This document shows positions 1 to 13,600 of a DNA stretch of 64,000 nucleotides, piece after piece. Position numbers and translations under genes: made by a program. Origin of the DNA: Antedon mediterranea (Eukaryota; Echinodermata; Crinoidea; Comatulida; Antedonidae); assembly GCF_964355755.1 (NCBI RefSeq), contig NC_092675.1, forward strand, positions 10,613,312 through 10,677,311. The letters run 5' to 3'. Below the pieces are notes generated by a model. It saw only the letters and a list, made by a program, of their open reading frames with translations. It was not told the DNA's origin and searched no databases. Numbering within the stretch: the stretch's first letter is position 1; every line of letters begins with the position of its first letter.

Positions 1-735
1 AAAGGAAAGAAATAAAGAATGGAAAGAATGGAAAGAAAGAATAAATGGAAATCAAGAAAAAGAAGGGAAGAAAGGAAAGAAGGAAAAGAATGAATGGAAA
101 TAAAGGAAAAGAAGGAAGGAAGGAAAGATAGGTAAGAAAGAAGGGAAAGAATGAATGGAAATAAAGGAAAAGAAGGAAGGAAGGAAAGATAGGTAAGAAA
201 GAAGGGAAAGAATGAATAGAAATAAAGGAAAAGAAGGAAGGAAGGAAAGATAGGTAAGAAAGAAGGGAAAGAATGAATAGAAATAAAGGAAAAGAAGGAA
301 GGAAGGAAAGATAGGTAAGAAAGAAGGGAAAGAATGAATAGAAATAAAGGAAAAGAAGGAAGGAAGGAAAGATAGGTAAGAAAGAAGGGAAAGAATGAAT
401 AGAAATAAAGGAAAAGAAGGAAGGAAGGAAAGATAGGTAAGAAAGAAGGGAAAGAATGAATGGAAATAAAGGAAAAGAAGGAAGGAAGGAAAGATAGGTA
501 AGAAAGAAGGGAAAGAATGAATAGAAATAAAGGAAAAGAAGGAAGGAAGGAAAGATAGGTAAGAAAGAAGGGAAAGAATGAATAGAAATAAAGGAAAAGA
601 AGGAAGGAAGGAAAGATAGGTAAGAAAGAAGGGAAAGAATGAATAGAAATAAAGGAAAAGAAGGAAGGAAGGAAAGATAGGTAAGAAAGAAGGGAAAGAA
701 TGAATAGAAATAAAGGAAATAAAGGAAGGAAATAA
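1..735. repeat. Purine-rich 61-bp minisatellite
   Basis: The plus strand is almost only A and G with scattered T. From about position 61 a unit containing GATAGGTAAG recurs at 127, 188, 249, 310, 371, 432, 493, 554, 615 and 676, exactly 61 bases apart, so about ten near-identical copies. The first 60 bases are a diverged form and the array probably continues beyond the left edge. The reading frames are low-complexity and no gene is called. Confidence 0.97.
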
Positions 736-1145
736 TTAACATTATAAACCCAAACATGTTTTTTTCACTTGAATTATAAGTTTCCAGCTTTTTTTGATAA
801 TTTTTTTAAAATCAAACCATTTTCCCATTGAAATGACAATCTGCGCGCGATTTAGTTAAAAATGTACAAAATATTGTCAAAATCATGCCTATATTTAATC
901 TATTATCGCTCTTCGGGATCAACCGTGAACCCAATTTTTTATTATGGTACAGTACTAATAATGGTGGTAGAACGAGTCTTCTCGGATGAGGACTATAAAC
1001 CGTATAGTGTACACATCTGGCTCATGGCGTATCAATTTGATCTCTGGTGCGCGTGCGTACAACTGAAGACTAGTGCTGTTCCGCCGTACCACGCCGAGAA
1101 TGTTAAAGAGTCGCTATCCAATCGAGTTTGAACAATACCATGAAA

Positions 1146-1217
1146 GCCCCACTGGTCTAATGGTTAGGACATCTGCATATCAAGCAGGCGGTCCGAGTTC
1201 GAGTTCGGTCTCATTCT
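1146..1217 (+). pseudogene. tRNA-like sequence (tRNA relic or SINE head)
   Basis: The stretch has an A-box-like GGTCTAATGGTTAGGAC and a B-box-like GAGTTCGAGTTC at tRNA spacing. An anticodon arm can be drawn: stem TCTGC/GCAGG around loop ATATCAA. The T arm closes only if one base is missing from its loop, and the two acceptor strands do not pair. It is therefore more likely a tRNA-derived relic or SINE promoter than a working tRNA. Confidence 0.5.
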
Positions 1218-1485
1218 CACAGATTTCCTCATCTTTATCGTTTCAAATTAATTAATTAAATTTCAGTATATCACCGGGCGGTTTCAAATTTTTTTTTTTT
1301 TTTTTCAGTATAAATATGCAAAATAAAAACAAAACCGACACAGCGGTGACATGAGGCAAAACAAAATAAATTAAATTCTCAAAAGGCAAAAGCAAAAAGC
1401 AAACATAAAATGTAAAAGGTATATCTTCTTAGTTCTCCATTTACCCAAGACAATAAATTTCGTCTTGGTTTATCAAAATAAAATC

Positions 1486-2926
1486 TTATAAAATCAGAAG
1501 TTTAACAAGTTTCCAGTCCTCATTAAATAACTCTATATTGTCGTTTATCAAATGTAAGTACTCTTCTATTTTTATAATACGACTTAAAAAATTAACCAGT
1601 CCTGAATTTGATGGTTTAATATCAGAACATCTTGATATGTAAATAAAATATTTTACCAAAATGACAAGATTATTTACAGCATAACATTTTACAAAAAGTA
1701 CAAAGATCACAATTCTTTATCTTAATTTTTTTTAGAAAGGTGTTTGTTGTTAAAATTCTATTGACAATTCTATATTGAAACCACTGATACTTTATATTTC
1801 TTGCCGAGATGAAAGGAAAAGAGCAAATTCGTTTCCATTCATCCTTTTCAAATTCTTTCCTTATTTCTTTTGACCACTTTTCTCTCACCATCGAAACTTC
1901 CAATTTATCGGAGGTACATATTTTATAAAAACCCTTAATACCATATTTACATTTATAGAATAGAAAATTATAATTTACGTTTACTGGGTTTTCAATGTTG
2001 CACTTAAAAGGCAACAGTCTGTTCCACTGTGTCTTAATAGCATCGATAATACCTTGGTAGTCTAAGTAATTACACTTTATGTTGTATTTGAACTTAAAAT
2101 CTTCATAGCTCAAAAAATCTCCATCTGTTTTAACAAGATCATTAACAAAACGAATTCCCTTTTTAAACCATCTATCATAGTAGGGCCTACACTGTTTTTT
2201 TGTCTCTCTTTATGTCACTATTTCTCCATAAAGATGAACTTAAAACTCCATTTAAATCTAAATTTGCATTCCTAATTTTTGTCAATTCAGCTTAACTTTT
2301 TTGAAATTTCCAACAGTGGAGAGGATCCATAATCGAAAATTGAGCAGGATGTTGAACATTGAATTTATATTGTCATCCTGTCTTACTCTCCTCATCCATG
2401 CTACTTTTACAGATTTATTTTACATAACTAAAAATATCTACCATTTTTGTTCCACCCTCTGAGTATCCTTGCATCATTGCATTTCTTTTAACCCTATCTA
2501 GCTTATTACCCCAAATAAATTTTTTAAAGGAATTATGTATTTTCTGAAGTGTTATCAGGTCTGGGTTTGGTAAATGCATTAAACAGATAGTTAAGTTTTG
2601 ATAGCATCAAATATTTACATACAACAATTCTACCTAAAGCTGTCAGCCTTCTTTTCGACCACACCTCTACAAGCTTGTTAATTTTGTCTACTGCAGGTCC
2701 ATAATTTAGGTCTAGCATTTCATTAAGGTCAAGTGAGAAATGTATTCCGAGTAGATTAAAATACTTTTTTTCCCATTTGAGATCAAACTCTGGGCATAAT
2801 TTTATGTTACTGTATTTTCTTGCCCCAATCCATATGGCTACTGATGTTTTAACATTTATCTGCAGTCCTGACATTTTTGAAAATTTTTCAAGAGTAGAGA
2901 GTGTGTTCTGAAAAGACTCTTTTGAA
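1486..2926 (-). mobile_element. 5'-truncated Tx1/L1-type LINE (ORF2 C-terminal part)
   Basis: Reading leftwards from about 2926, broken frames give the end of an L1/Tx1 reverse transcriptase. First comes a stretch like SGLQINVKT..AIWIG with FNLLGIHFS and RRLTALGRIVVCKYL. Then, in another frame, FKKFIWGNKLDRVKR..EGGTKMVDI. Then GIRFVNDLVKTDGDFLSYEDF and the terminal segment IKYQWFQYRIVNRILTTNTF with CDLCTFCK, a zinc-finger-like end. The palm with its YADD box is missing, so the copy is 5'-truncated. Stops and frame changes show it is dead. Clade assignment rests on the conserved C-terminal block. Confidence 0.85.
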
Positions 2927-2952
2927 CCTTACAAAATAAATGTCGTCGCTTA

Positions 2953-3024
2953 CCGTACGACTTACACTTCCCGTACCACTTAAGCTTCCCGTACGACTTA
3001 CACTTCCCGTACCACTTACACCGC
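2953..3024. repeat. 18-bp short tandem repeat, 4 copies
   Basis: Four 18-bp units beginning CCGTACGACTT or CCGTACCACTT alternate in two versions (GACTTACACTTC and CACTTAAGCTTC). The repeat gives a spurious Lys/Tyr/Gly-rich open frame on the minus strand, which I do not call as a gene. Confidence 0.8.
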
Positions 3025-3059
3025 TTTCCTAAAGTATTTTCAACCGCTCGGAAACATAC

Positions 3060-3215
3060 GTAAAGGGAGTTCGTGACACTGCCCATGTTGCAAAACGTCT
3101 TCCTTTTTGGGCCGAAAAGGCCCACTCTGTCGTGGAAGTTAGTTACAAAAGATGTTTAAATTAAATAATGTATTCATTATTAGGATGGTATTTATTTGAA
3201 TAAACGTCTCCCCAA
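3060..3215. repeat. Dispersed repeat, copy inverted at 6960-7110
   Basis: A block containing TTGCAAAACGTCTTCC, the TTAGGATGGTATTT area and GAATAAACG is found again in reverse complement at about 6960-7110 (CGTTTATTCAAATAAT, CATCCTAATTAG, GGAAGACGGTTTGCAA). The two copies diverge considerably and show no coding sequence. They belong to an unidentified interspersed repeat family. Confidence 0.6.
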
Positions 3216-3785
3216 TAAAACATAACTTTGAATAATATTCGCCCCCACCCCCCAACCCAACTATCTAATAAACGCCCATCCACATTTATACACACAATAT
3301 TGTATTATATTTATAATAACACAATTATACTATTTGTAGTAGCACTGTTATCTACAACTTACCAAGCATTTGTTATTATTTTTTACTATTTTTCATATCT
3401 ATTGGAGGATTTTATTTGATTATAATGTTATCATATTATTATAACTAAAAAATTAAACATATCCCTCGAATAAGCACCTCCCTTAAATGAACTCCGCCTT
3501 CCCACCTCCGCCCTATAAGGGCCCTACTACACAATAAACACTATACTTTAAAATGTTATTAATCATCTAAGACACTGTGAAACAGAGTAGGTTTAGTTTT
3601 ACGAATGTCAAGCATTTTCAATAATGGTAACGTACAAGGAGAACGTCCTTCTAAAACCTTTTTACCCGAGTCATTATCATTCCAAAAACCATCGTCTACA
3701 CCCTCTAGTAAAATAAAATACAGTAGTAGTAGTAGTAAAATAAAGTAGATAAGTTGTAGATATAAATTTATGCAAAATTGTTAAC

Positions 3786-4150
3786 TCTCGGATGTTATGA
3801 CGTCATCGTATGGCCATCCGAATATAAAATATTTTTGTCACATTTAATAGAGCGCAATCTTGCTTATCCGTAACTTATCTCCCAGATATTAATATTTTTT
3901 TGCTTAATAAATTATCTTTTGTAAGAGTTTTTAATTTGGATGACATTTTGTGTATCGGATGTTGTGACGTCATCAATGGCCAATTTAATTTAAAAAGTCG
4001 TATTTTCATCTTTTGCGTCATAGTTCATCACATTTAAAAGAGCGCGCATCTATAGTTTGCGTGTCCAAATTTCTTCAACGCGTTAATATGTTGTTGCTCA
4101 GATAATTTCCTTCCAAAATTGCTATCTTGTTTCATTTTGTTGATGTCATC
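3786..4150. repeat. Degenerate direct duplication, about 170-bp unit
   Basis: Two consecutive blocks share the same order of motifs: GGATGTTATGACGTCATC or GGATGTTGTGACGTCATC, then TGGCCA, then a CACATTTAA..AGAGCGC stretch, then a run ending in TTAATATTTTTTTGCT or TTAATATGTTGTTGCT. Each block opens with a CRE-like TGACGTCA. The 3.2-4.4 kb stretch otherwise shows no gene. Confidence 0.6.
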
Positions 4151-4346
4151 ATGTTAAAAATTGGAATAAAAGACGGGTCCCGTAATTATAATGCCAGACT
4201 GTGCAATACAGTAGTGTAAACTGTTTAGACACAAAATAGAGAGTACACTAAAATCTTATTTTCTTCAGTTCATAATGGCATAATCTATTTCTGTGCGCAA
4301 TACTCTAACGTATGATGTGCATGTGGTGTTTGTCGTGCGGATAACT

Positions 4347-4367
4347 AACTCGTCAAAGTGACGAGTT
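4347..4367. other. Short palindrome with CGTCAA/TTGACG-type arms
   Basis: AACTCGTCA and TGACGAGTT face each other around three bases. A close relative (AATTCGTCAA/TTGACGAATT) sits at 8493-8513 in another intron of the same gene. Function unknown. Confidence 0.6.
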
Positions 4368-4529
4368 CAAATACAGTTTGCCTAACACATTTACAAACAA
4401 CAACTTTAATTGTAAATTCGTTCATTTTGTAGACCTACTATAAAGTATTTCTACTGAAATTGTTTTTTATGAATTCTAAATTATTGGGTTAAAACAATGG
4501 TTTCTTTTAATAATGAAAATCACCCTTAC

Positions 4530-4676
4530 TGCATTGTGCCTCATCTGACCCGTCGATACAATCTCGTTTGGTGTTGCATTTAACAGATATTGGTAGACAA
4601 AGACCGTCAACGACACACTTAAACTGATCTGGATGGCATGAAGACATCGGTGTTGCGTTGGCTTCTTGTTCATTAC
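4530..4676 (-). CDS. Gene B exon 7: LDLa repeat 5
   Basis: A 147-base phase 1-1 exon between acceptor TTTTACGAG and donor GTAAGG. An N-terminal spacer rich in Asn/Ala/Glu precedes [27 protein letters not shown]. It is the last exon of gene B visible in the window. Confidence 0.82.
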
Positions 4677-7600
4677 CTCGTAAAACAAATGCATGATTAT
4701 ATTAATGGTGCTATCCTATTTTATTAACAATGTTTGCAAACACGTTGCTATGCTTGTTTATTATTTATATTATTCAATGAAACATTCATATCATCACCTA
4801 CTTTTTGTGACACCAAAATAGACAATTATAGATCAGGAATTTTAACTTGAATCGTAGAAATGTACATTAAAAAAAATGAAATTAACATTTTTCATGTTCA
4901 TGGTTCAGTTCTTAGAATTTAAGCAAAATATTAATTTCCATACAGTGTTTTACTACTACACTTAGTAATGAAGTTTTAATGAGCGATTTAAATTGGTATT
5001 GTAGTAAATTATATTTGAGTTATTATGTAGTGTTGCACACCAAGAATAACACATTAAGTCCTCCTCCTCGGTGCGTCCTTTTGGTGGTGAATTGTGAATT
5101 ATTATGGTAGTGTTGCACACCAAGAATAACACATTAAGTCCTCCTCCTCGGTGCGTCCTTTTGGTGGTGAATTGTGAGTTATTATGTAGTGTTGCACACC
5201 AAGAATAACACATTAAGTCTTCCTCCTCGGTGCGTCCTTTTGGTGGTGAATTGTGAATTATTATGTAGTGTTGCACACCAAGAATAACACATTAAGTCCT
5301 CCTCCTCGGTGCGTCCTTTTGGTGGTGAATTGTGAGTTATTATGTAGTGTTGCACACCAAGAATAACACATTAAGTCCTCCTCCTCAGTGCGTCCTTTTG
5401 GTGGTGAATTGTGAGTTATTAGTGTTGCACACCAAGAATAACACATTAAGTCCTCCTCGGTGCGTCCTTTTGGTGGTGAATTGGTGGGACTGTTGGAGAC
5501 GATCCCATACTCTTTTCAAATAGTTAACTGCATTCTTTAACGTGCACGTGAGCCACGTTGCACACGAGACCAACGGCTTAACGTCTTTTAAACGTACTAT
5601 TAAAAGGAACAGTAGTTCAATTGTTTCTAGTAATACTTACAATTATGTTCATCACCACCACCATAACAATCAATCTCTCCGTCACAAAACCATTCAGCAG
5701 GAATGCATCGGAATTTGTTGCTTTCCTGAGCACGGCAATGCTTGTGACCATTCGGGCATTCTAGGTTACCTATAATTAATATGAATAGGTTAATATGTGT
5801 GCAGAAAATATGGCCATATATATGTTTTTATATAATAATATTGGATACGGGGTTTTCAGACGGAGCGAAAAACTTGTGTAACTCAAATTATTTCTACTCA
5901 CGACACATATCATCAAGTTCATCAGAACCATCGTGGCAGTCATTGTCTCCATCGCAGAACCATCTTAAAGGAATACATTGTGAGCTATTGCGGCACATGC
6001 GATGGTGCGCATCACAAGTCACCGTCGCTATTAAATTAAAAAAAATATGTTTTATAAATTACCTAACCGCATTGCTGTAGAAAACAAGGTCATTTACATG
6101 GCTGCAGTCGCGTGCGCAAATTTGATTATACAACACGCTATTACACGCATATTCAACACCCCTACAAAAAGTGTGTTGTATTAGGGCGCGTTTATACAAC
6201 ACGCTATTACACGCATATTCAACACGCCTACGAGAAGTGTGTTGTATAACATCGAAGAGATTCCGTGTAATGAGATTTTAATTGAAAAAAATGCTACTTG
6301 GCTGAATCCTAACATTTTGTGGATTCCCGGTTGCTGTTGGCGTGTTGGAAGTGTCCTCAGTGTATTGTTTTGACCTCTCGTTAAATAAAAGTATGTGCTG
6401 TGAAAATGTTGACCAAATCTAGTAGATAATTGTGCTTTTTTTTGCATATTTTAACCGATTTAGCACATTAACATTTCTAATTTCAAAAGCAGATTTAAAA
6501 AATCAATAATTGAATAAACTCAATTTTAAACGAAATCATCCTTTATTAAAATCCTTAATATAAACTCATATTAATTCATAATGCATGCAAGTATATGTAC
6601 AACTTAGGATTATGAACTACGGTATAACACGGTATTACGATTTCATGTATAACTGCAAGGTTTTTGTGGGGTTGACCTCGGCCCGTGCAACACGCTAAAA
6701 ATTAAACAACTTTTGGGTGTTGTATAAACACAGCCTTTTGTTTACCGAATAAAAACACAAACGGACACAGTTATCGCTGTAGCATGCAGTGTGTCGGATC
6801 ATAATCAAGGTACATTTGAGCACTACGCGCGCAAAGCAAACATCTATGAAGTGTAGATGATGGTTTGAGAAGGACCTGTTCCAAGCGTTGCTGAAAATAG
6901 AGGCGTGTTCACACCAGCCAGGTAAAAAGGTTTTAGAAGGACGTTTTTAAGATGGTTAGGGGGATTTTTTTTATTGGGAATGTGTTGGGCGTTTATTCAA
7001 ATAATATCATCCTAATTAGTAGATTACATTATGTAGTTTAAACTTCCTTTGAAACTAACTAAGAAGGAAGACGGTTTGCAACATGGGCAGAAGTATCCCA
7101 GTGTCCTAAGCCCACAGTTATTCCTGCCAGCATATTCAACAACTCGGGATATGATTCGATTTCAAACAAAAGGTCTTATCATCAGATGTAATTTTATATA
7201 TTATTCCCCACAATATACTCCAATGCTTTATGAATATATTTAATTTGATCTTTATTAATTTGCAGTATAATTTTTATTTTGATATCCACTGTACCTTCAC
7301 ACGCGCAGTCCGAAAATAAACAAAATATAAATGGCTATTGCACTAACAAGGAAGTTGCAAGGTGCACCCGTGAACTCACAGTGAACCCGGAAATTACTTC
7401 TACCGCGTACGGGTAAAAATCTACCTTTATAATATCTTCCTAAGATAGAAATATGGAACAATATCGTAATAGTGAGAACTAATGTTATCAAATCTAGGCC
7501 TACCATTCGCGGTACATCTAAGGTAGATGAGGTATGTAATCAAGGCGGAGATTTGTCCCGACTCTATAGCTCACTATGTCAGTCGGTCGTTAAACACTAG

Positions 7601-10600
7601 CTCCAATTTGCGCACGCGACTGCATCCATGTATATATGACCTCATTATTAACATTGATTTGACATAAATAATATTAAAACATACGGCATTTTTCATCGGA
7701 GTTGTCTTTGCAATCATTCTGCCCATCACATTGCCATACAAGTGGTATACATCTCTTATTAGCACATTGGAATTCGTTTTCACGACACTTGAATTCATCT
7801 AAAAATAGACAGACGTTTAAAGTCATTAAATTAATAATCGATTTTATTTGCTGTGCAGCACTATAAAAGCATTTTCGAAAATTGGTGTTTACATTCAATG
7901 TATAGAGATACCGAGATATAAAATACTATTCTCCTTCATTGCAATTGATAAAATGCTAAAATAATATAGATTGAAACGATGCATTTGCCAATGTTTTAAA
8001 GTACAATATATTGAAGTCAGACCTGATTTTATAATTATGATGATGTGTACTATTCTGTGCTTATCTACCGTACTGTAAATAGGCAAAGAATAGTCAGAAT
8101 GTATTGGTAATATATTGATACTTAAACTGTTTTTTTATTTGTATTATTATTTGTATATAACACCTAAATAAATTCTTCTAATTGTATTAGTATGGCATGA
8201 AGTTATTGAGATTGGGAAACTTAGGCCTATCATACATAAGAACGATTTCCATATCCTTGCGATTAAAAAAAAATCAAGCATTGTTATAAACATAATCTTA
8301 CAGTTACCACAGTCCTGTTCATCAGATCCATCGCTGCAGTCCGACTTGCCGTTGCAGACCGTTTCTTGAGAAACACATTTTCCACTTCTGAGGCATCGGA
8401 ATTCTTTAAAACATTCTGGCTCTGAATATAAATTATAAAATTCATATTTAAAAAATATCAATATTATACTTATATAACATTAACTAAAATTTAATTCGTC
8501 AATTTGACGAATTATGGGTGAAATTTATGATAAAAGATCATTTTACCGAGACATATTAAGTTTAAAAAAAACACGCCAAAAACGTAAAAACCTGAAGCAC
8601 ATACTTTATAGTGTATAGTGTATGTTATGTGTCATTTAGACTTATGCAGTATATACAGTATACTGTATATCGTATATACAGTATACTGTTACTATATAGT
8701 AGCACAGGTGAAATTACGGAATGAAACACTAAGTTTGAAAGATAATTGTCAGAGCAAAAACATATTACAATTTGGAAGAAAATTAGATACAATATTTGGT
8801 AATCCCATTTTAGTACGTGGATTTACCTACCAACTGATTCTACGACGCCGCTATAGTTTTCTGTAGTTTGCAAAAGAGTGTGTAACTTGACTGAAAAACT
8901 GTGAACTTTGTACCGGCGGTGGGAACTTATATACAATGAACATTCAATAGAAAAACATGTCCATCTCAAATGATATTACACTCATAGCGATGTTATTCAG
9001 ACTCTAGCAAGACGTTAGCATTGAACGCAAATGTTATCCTTTTAGTAGCGTGTGTTTACCGGTGGAAGAAGTATCCTACGATCGTTTTGCCAATTGCGAG
9101 TGCGCTATTATTAGAGTGTCATAACCGGCCAACTAGAGGTGCCATTTATCATGATTTTTACGTGCAAGAGTACCATTTCCGGCCATCTATAGGGTTGTCA
9201 TTTAACAAATTTTGCTTTCTTTGGGTCGGGAGAATTCCAAAATTAGGATCATGCAGTCGATCGCGGTCAAAAAAGGTTGCGGAACGCTGACCTAAAGCAT
9301 ACGGTATAGTGCTATGTGTGTATAATGGATACAGTTGTCAGTGTCACGCCAAATTGACTCATTGCAAACTGTTCGGACCAATCGAGGGATGTCGCCATGT
9401 TGCCATTATGTTATGTTGAGAGAATCAAACTTACTAACACAATTAGAGGCTGAGGCCGTACGGCGAAATGGAGATCCCCTCTGTATTTATGGAGACCGAC
9501 TATACATAACTCCTTCGTGTCCATTTACAGGCTTTTTTTAAAGAGAACTTGACCCAAGCTCATGTTGATTACAACAGATCTATGAGCCAGTTTAAAGTGT
9601 TTATTGAATTTCTGTTTCGAGATATTGTAGAAAATTGGAGACTTTTAAGAAAACTCACAAATTTGATACGCCCAACTTTACTTACCTGATCGAAAGTAGA
9701 CTGGAACAGAATATGTTTCGCTTGTTTCCTTCATATAGCAATTGTAGTCTCCTGAATCCTCTGGCTGAGCCTGACGTATGACCAATAAAAACTCCCAATT
9801 ATCCCCATTTTGCTGAACAGGTGAGATATAATATTTAGGACTGGTAGACAATGGTTTGCCATGGTTTTTCGTCCAGTAGAGATGAGGGGCCACTGGACTG
9901 GTTTGTTGAACTGTACATGTTAAATGATGGTCTTGGTTTGTACCCGCGTTCAGTTGTGTTGGCTTCACCGTCACAGTAGAGTCTAAAATAAGAAATAAGT
10001 TATTTCAACGTAAACGTAAAGGGAGACCACCATGGAGGAACACTGTAAACTACCGGCGACAATGCTGATGAAAACGTCATTTTTGTTAAATTATTAAAGA
10101 CTTTTAGTTCTAGTAATTCTAATTTACCGTTATATTTACTACGGAATTAGGAGAAAACTAACTTATTCATTAAAACAATCAATTATTTAACAACAGTTTT
10201 TTTTTTATATTCCTATAGGCCTAATGAGCCTATTTATCTTTGTGAAAGAAATATAACTTTATCATTTTACGATTTGACATAATACTTTGGTTTAAGAAAC
10301 ACTAATGTTTATAAAAAGGAAAGAGGAGAAGGTATAGTATACTAGAGTGAATCCCACGAAAGAAAAAGACAATTCTATTCCATCTATCATTCACGTTAGG
10401 CCTGTTACAACCGTTAATGTAGAAAACGCCAGCTAATGTCGAAACAACCGTTAATGTAGAACAACCAACCGCTTATGTAGTAAAACCTCCAGCTTATGTA
10501 GAAACACCAACAGCTTATGTAGTAAATAAAAATCAACACCAGCTAATGTAGAAACAGTCAACAGCTTATGTAGTAACGAAAATTGCCTCCCAGCTTATGT

Positions 10601-13600
10601 AGTTACTATCGCCAGCTAATGTAGAAAATGTTATATATTTTACAAAAATGTCTCATTCATGTGCAAATGCATCGATCTTTACTTAGCTATCAGTCTTTCC
10701 ACCTCTCGTAAGCAACCAACTTTCTAAAACGACCACACATCGTAAGCAACCATCTCTGTTAAGGGACCGCTTCTCATAATCGACCACGTCTCGTAAGGGA
10801 TCACCTCCTCTCATAAGGGACCACTTCTCATAATCGACCACCTCTCGTAAACGACCACCTTTCTTAAGGACCACACCTCTCATAAGTGACCACCTCTTTT
10901 ATGGGACCATGACCTCTTTCTCTCTATTAAAGGACCGCTTCTCATAATCGTCAGTGACGACTCTTTTAAAGGACCACCTCTCTTAACGACCCCACCTCTC
11001 GTAAGTGACGACCTATTTTAAAGGACCACCACCTCTATTAAGGGACTGCTTCTCATAATCGACCATCTCCCATCACAATGACCTCTCGAAAGTGACCACC
11101 TCTATTCAACGACCACTGTCTCTGTTAAGGGACCGCTTCTCATCATTGAAGATTTAATAGAGATAAAGAGGTCGTGGTCCCTTAAATGAAGTGGTCACTT
11201 ACGAGAGGTGTGGTCGTTAAAAGAGGTGGTCGCTTACGAGAGGTGGTCGATTATGAAAAGCGGTTCCTTATGAGAGGCGGTGATCACTTACGAGAGGTGG
11301 TCGATTATAAGAAGCGGTCCCTTAATAGAAACGGTGGACGTTCAATAGAGGTGGTCACTTACCAGAGGTCGTTGTGACGGGAGATAGTCGATTATGAGAA
11401 GCGGTCCGTTAATAGGGAGAGAGGTCGTGGTCCCTTAAAAGAGGTGGTCATTTACGAGAGGTGTGGTCGCTTACGAAAGGTGGTCGATTATGAGAAGCGG
11501 TCCCTTATGAGAGGAGGTGATCCCTTACGAGACGTGGTCGATTATGAGAAGCGGTCCCTTAACAGAGATGGTAGCTTATTACGATGTGTGGTCATTTTAG
11601 AAAGTTGGTTGCTTACGAGAGGTGGAAAGACTGATAGCTAAGTAAAGATCGATGCATTTGCACATGAATTAGACATTTTTGTAAAATATATAACATTTTC
11701 TACATTAGCTGGCGATAGTAACTACATAAGCTGGGAGGCAATTTTCGTTACTACATAAGCTGTTGACTGTTTCTACATTAGCTGGTGTTGATTTTTATTT
11801 ACTACATAAGCTGTTGGTGTTTCTACATAAGCTGGAGGTTTTACTACATAAGCGGTGGATTGTTCTACATTAACGGTTGTTTCGACATTAGCTGGCGTTT
11901 TCTACATTAGCGGTTGTAACAAGGCCCCTATTCTAAACAAATTGTTCATTGCCCTCATTATTATTATATAATAATATAATCATTAAATATTCATGTAAAA
12001 TCTTTGATCCGTGTTACGAAATTTATTCTAATAGACTTGAAAGACAAAAAATTGCTTTGAAAATAATTTGTTAAATCATAGAACACAACTTATATCTTTC
12101 TTCCTTTAGAAGTCAATGTATTATTACTATCTTTAAGAACGTCACTCATACTATCCTTTTTTTTATTCACCTTTCATATATTTTATATGTTCAATAAACG
12201 TCGATCCGTTTAATCATCTCTTTTATCCATACACAGGTGGTTTAAATCATCATACTATCCCTCTGTTATCTCTCACAAAATATTATATATTTTAAATACA
12301 ACATTTTCCAATTAATACATAAACAACTTTATTTTTTAGGGTTTTTTCTGTTGTAATATTAATTAGTTAAGGGGGAGTTAAGTAGATTCGTTAGTAGTTA
12401 TTATTTAATCAAGTAAACTGTACAACAAAAAAAGTAAAACTATCTATCAATGTCTGTATAAGGGAACCCTGAAACTGTGCAGCGCAATCAGTAGAGTATA
12501 ATCTTGAACATCAATCAATCCAATATAAACTATGTCAACATACACGCTCTTAAATTTAAATAAACTGCCAAAAAACACATTTTTGTTTACGTTTGAGATA
12601 ACAACTGGATGGTTGTGTCAGTGAAATTGGGCTGAGTGAACAACAGGGCACCATAGGTTGAAAACTTATTTATATAATAAGTAAGTGATATATAAGTATG
12701 CTTGATACTCAAGTCATCATTTGAACCGATTATTGCCCCCTGGTGATTGTGTATTTGTCTACCACACATGGAGATATTTTTGTATGAATAGATAAAATAA
12801 TAATGTCAATCATCTATGCAACGTTCTTTAGTTCATTGTGATTGTAACCAGACTTAGAAAAAACGGCCTACAATATATTATATATTCTTTTTTCACGCTG
12901 CTGCTCTAGCCCGCTACGACCCATTAGGACTACTCAATCAGAAGCTAAATCAAGCAGCAGTTATAGTTCTAAGGACGACAGTTTTGCGAAAATGGAAACT
13001 CCACTATAATTTATTGATTCCAGCTGCTACAGTAGACCCAAAAAATGTCTGGGAAAAGAGTCTATTAGGACATGTCATGCTAAAATTACAAATCCCAAAG
13101 CATTTCTGGTATATTCACTGTCAGATATTAATTGAATTATTATCGAAACAGTCCATTACAGTTTGTGTTTGTAATAGGATACTTCACACTTGAAATATCT
13201 AGGGTGATGAAGTGACCCCAGACCTTAGCAATAAAATTAACTAAAGTGACAGAATTGAGTATTCACTTCTGTAACAAAAAAATAATATTTATTCACATAT
13301 AAAAAGAGAAAATACACCCAGAAACCATTGTCTGACAGACAATTTAAGAATTTGTTGCTTTAAATTACATTTTTTCAGGTAAAATAACTATTATGTGACA
13401 ATAAAATGACACATTCAAAAACATTTGAAATAAAAAATATTTTTCAATAAGCGAGCAGCGTTTTTTGTAAGAAATATTTCTTGTTTATATTTCAATCGAC
13501 ATGGATAAAAAAGTCTTTACTTTCACGTTGTATGTATCACCTTCTTTTTGTTTTCACTTTAGGTAAATTCGTAAACGCACATTTTGTTACAGAAAATAAT

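Noticed and set aside
4962-5573. Open frames over the 79-bp minisatellite on both strands
   Set aside because: The repeat lacks stops by chance; the products are simple repeats and lie in an intron.
10683-11641. Mirrored open frames on both strands inside the foldback element
   Set aside because: They are translations of the same tandem units in the two arms ([10 protein letters not shown] type repeats), without start context or domains.
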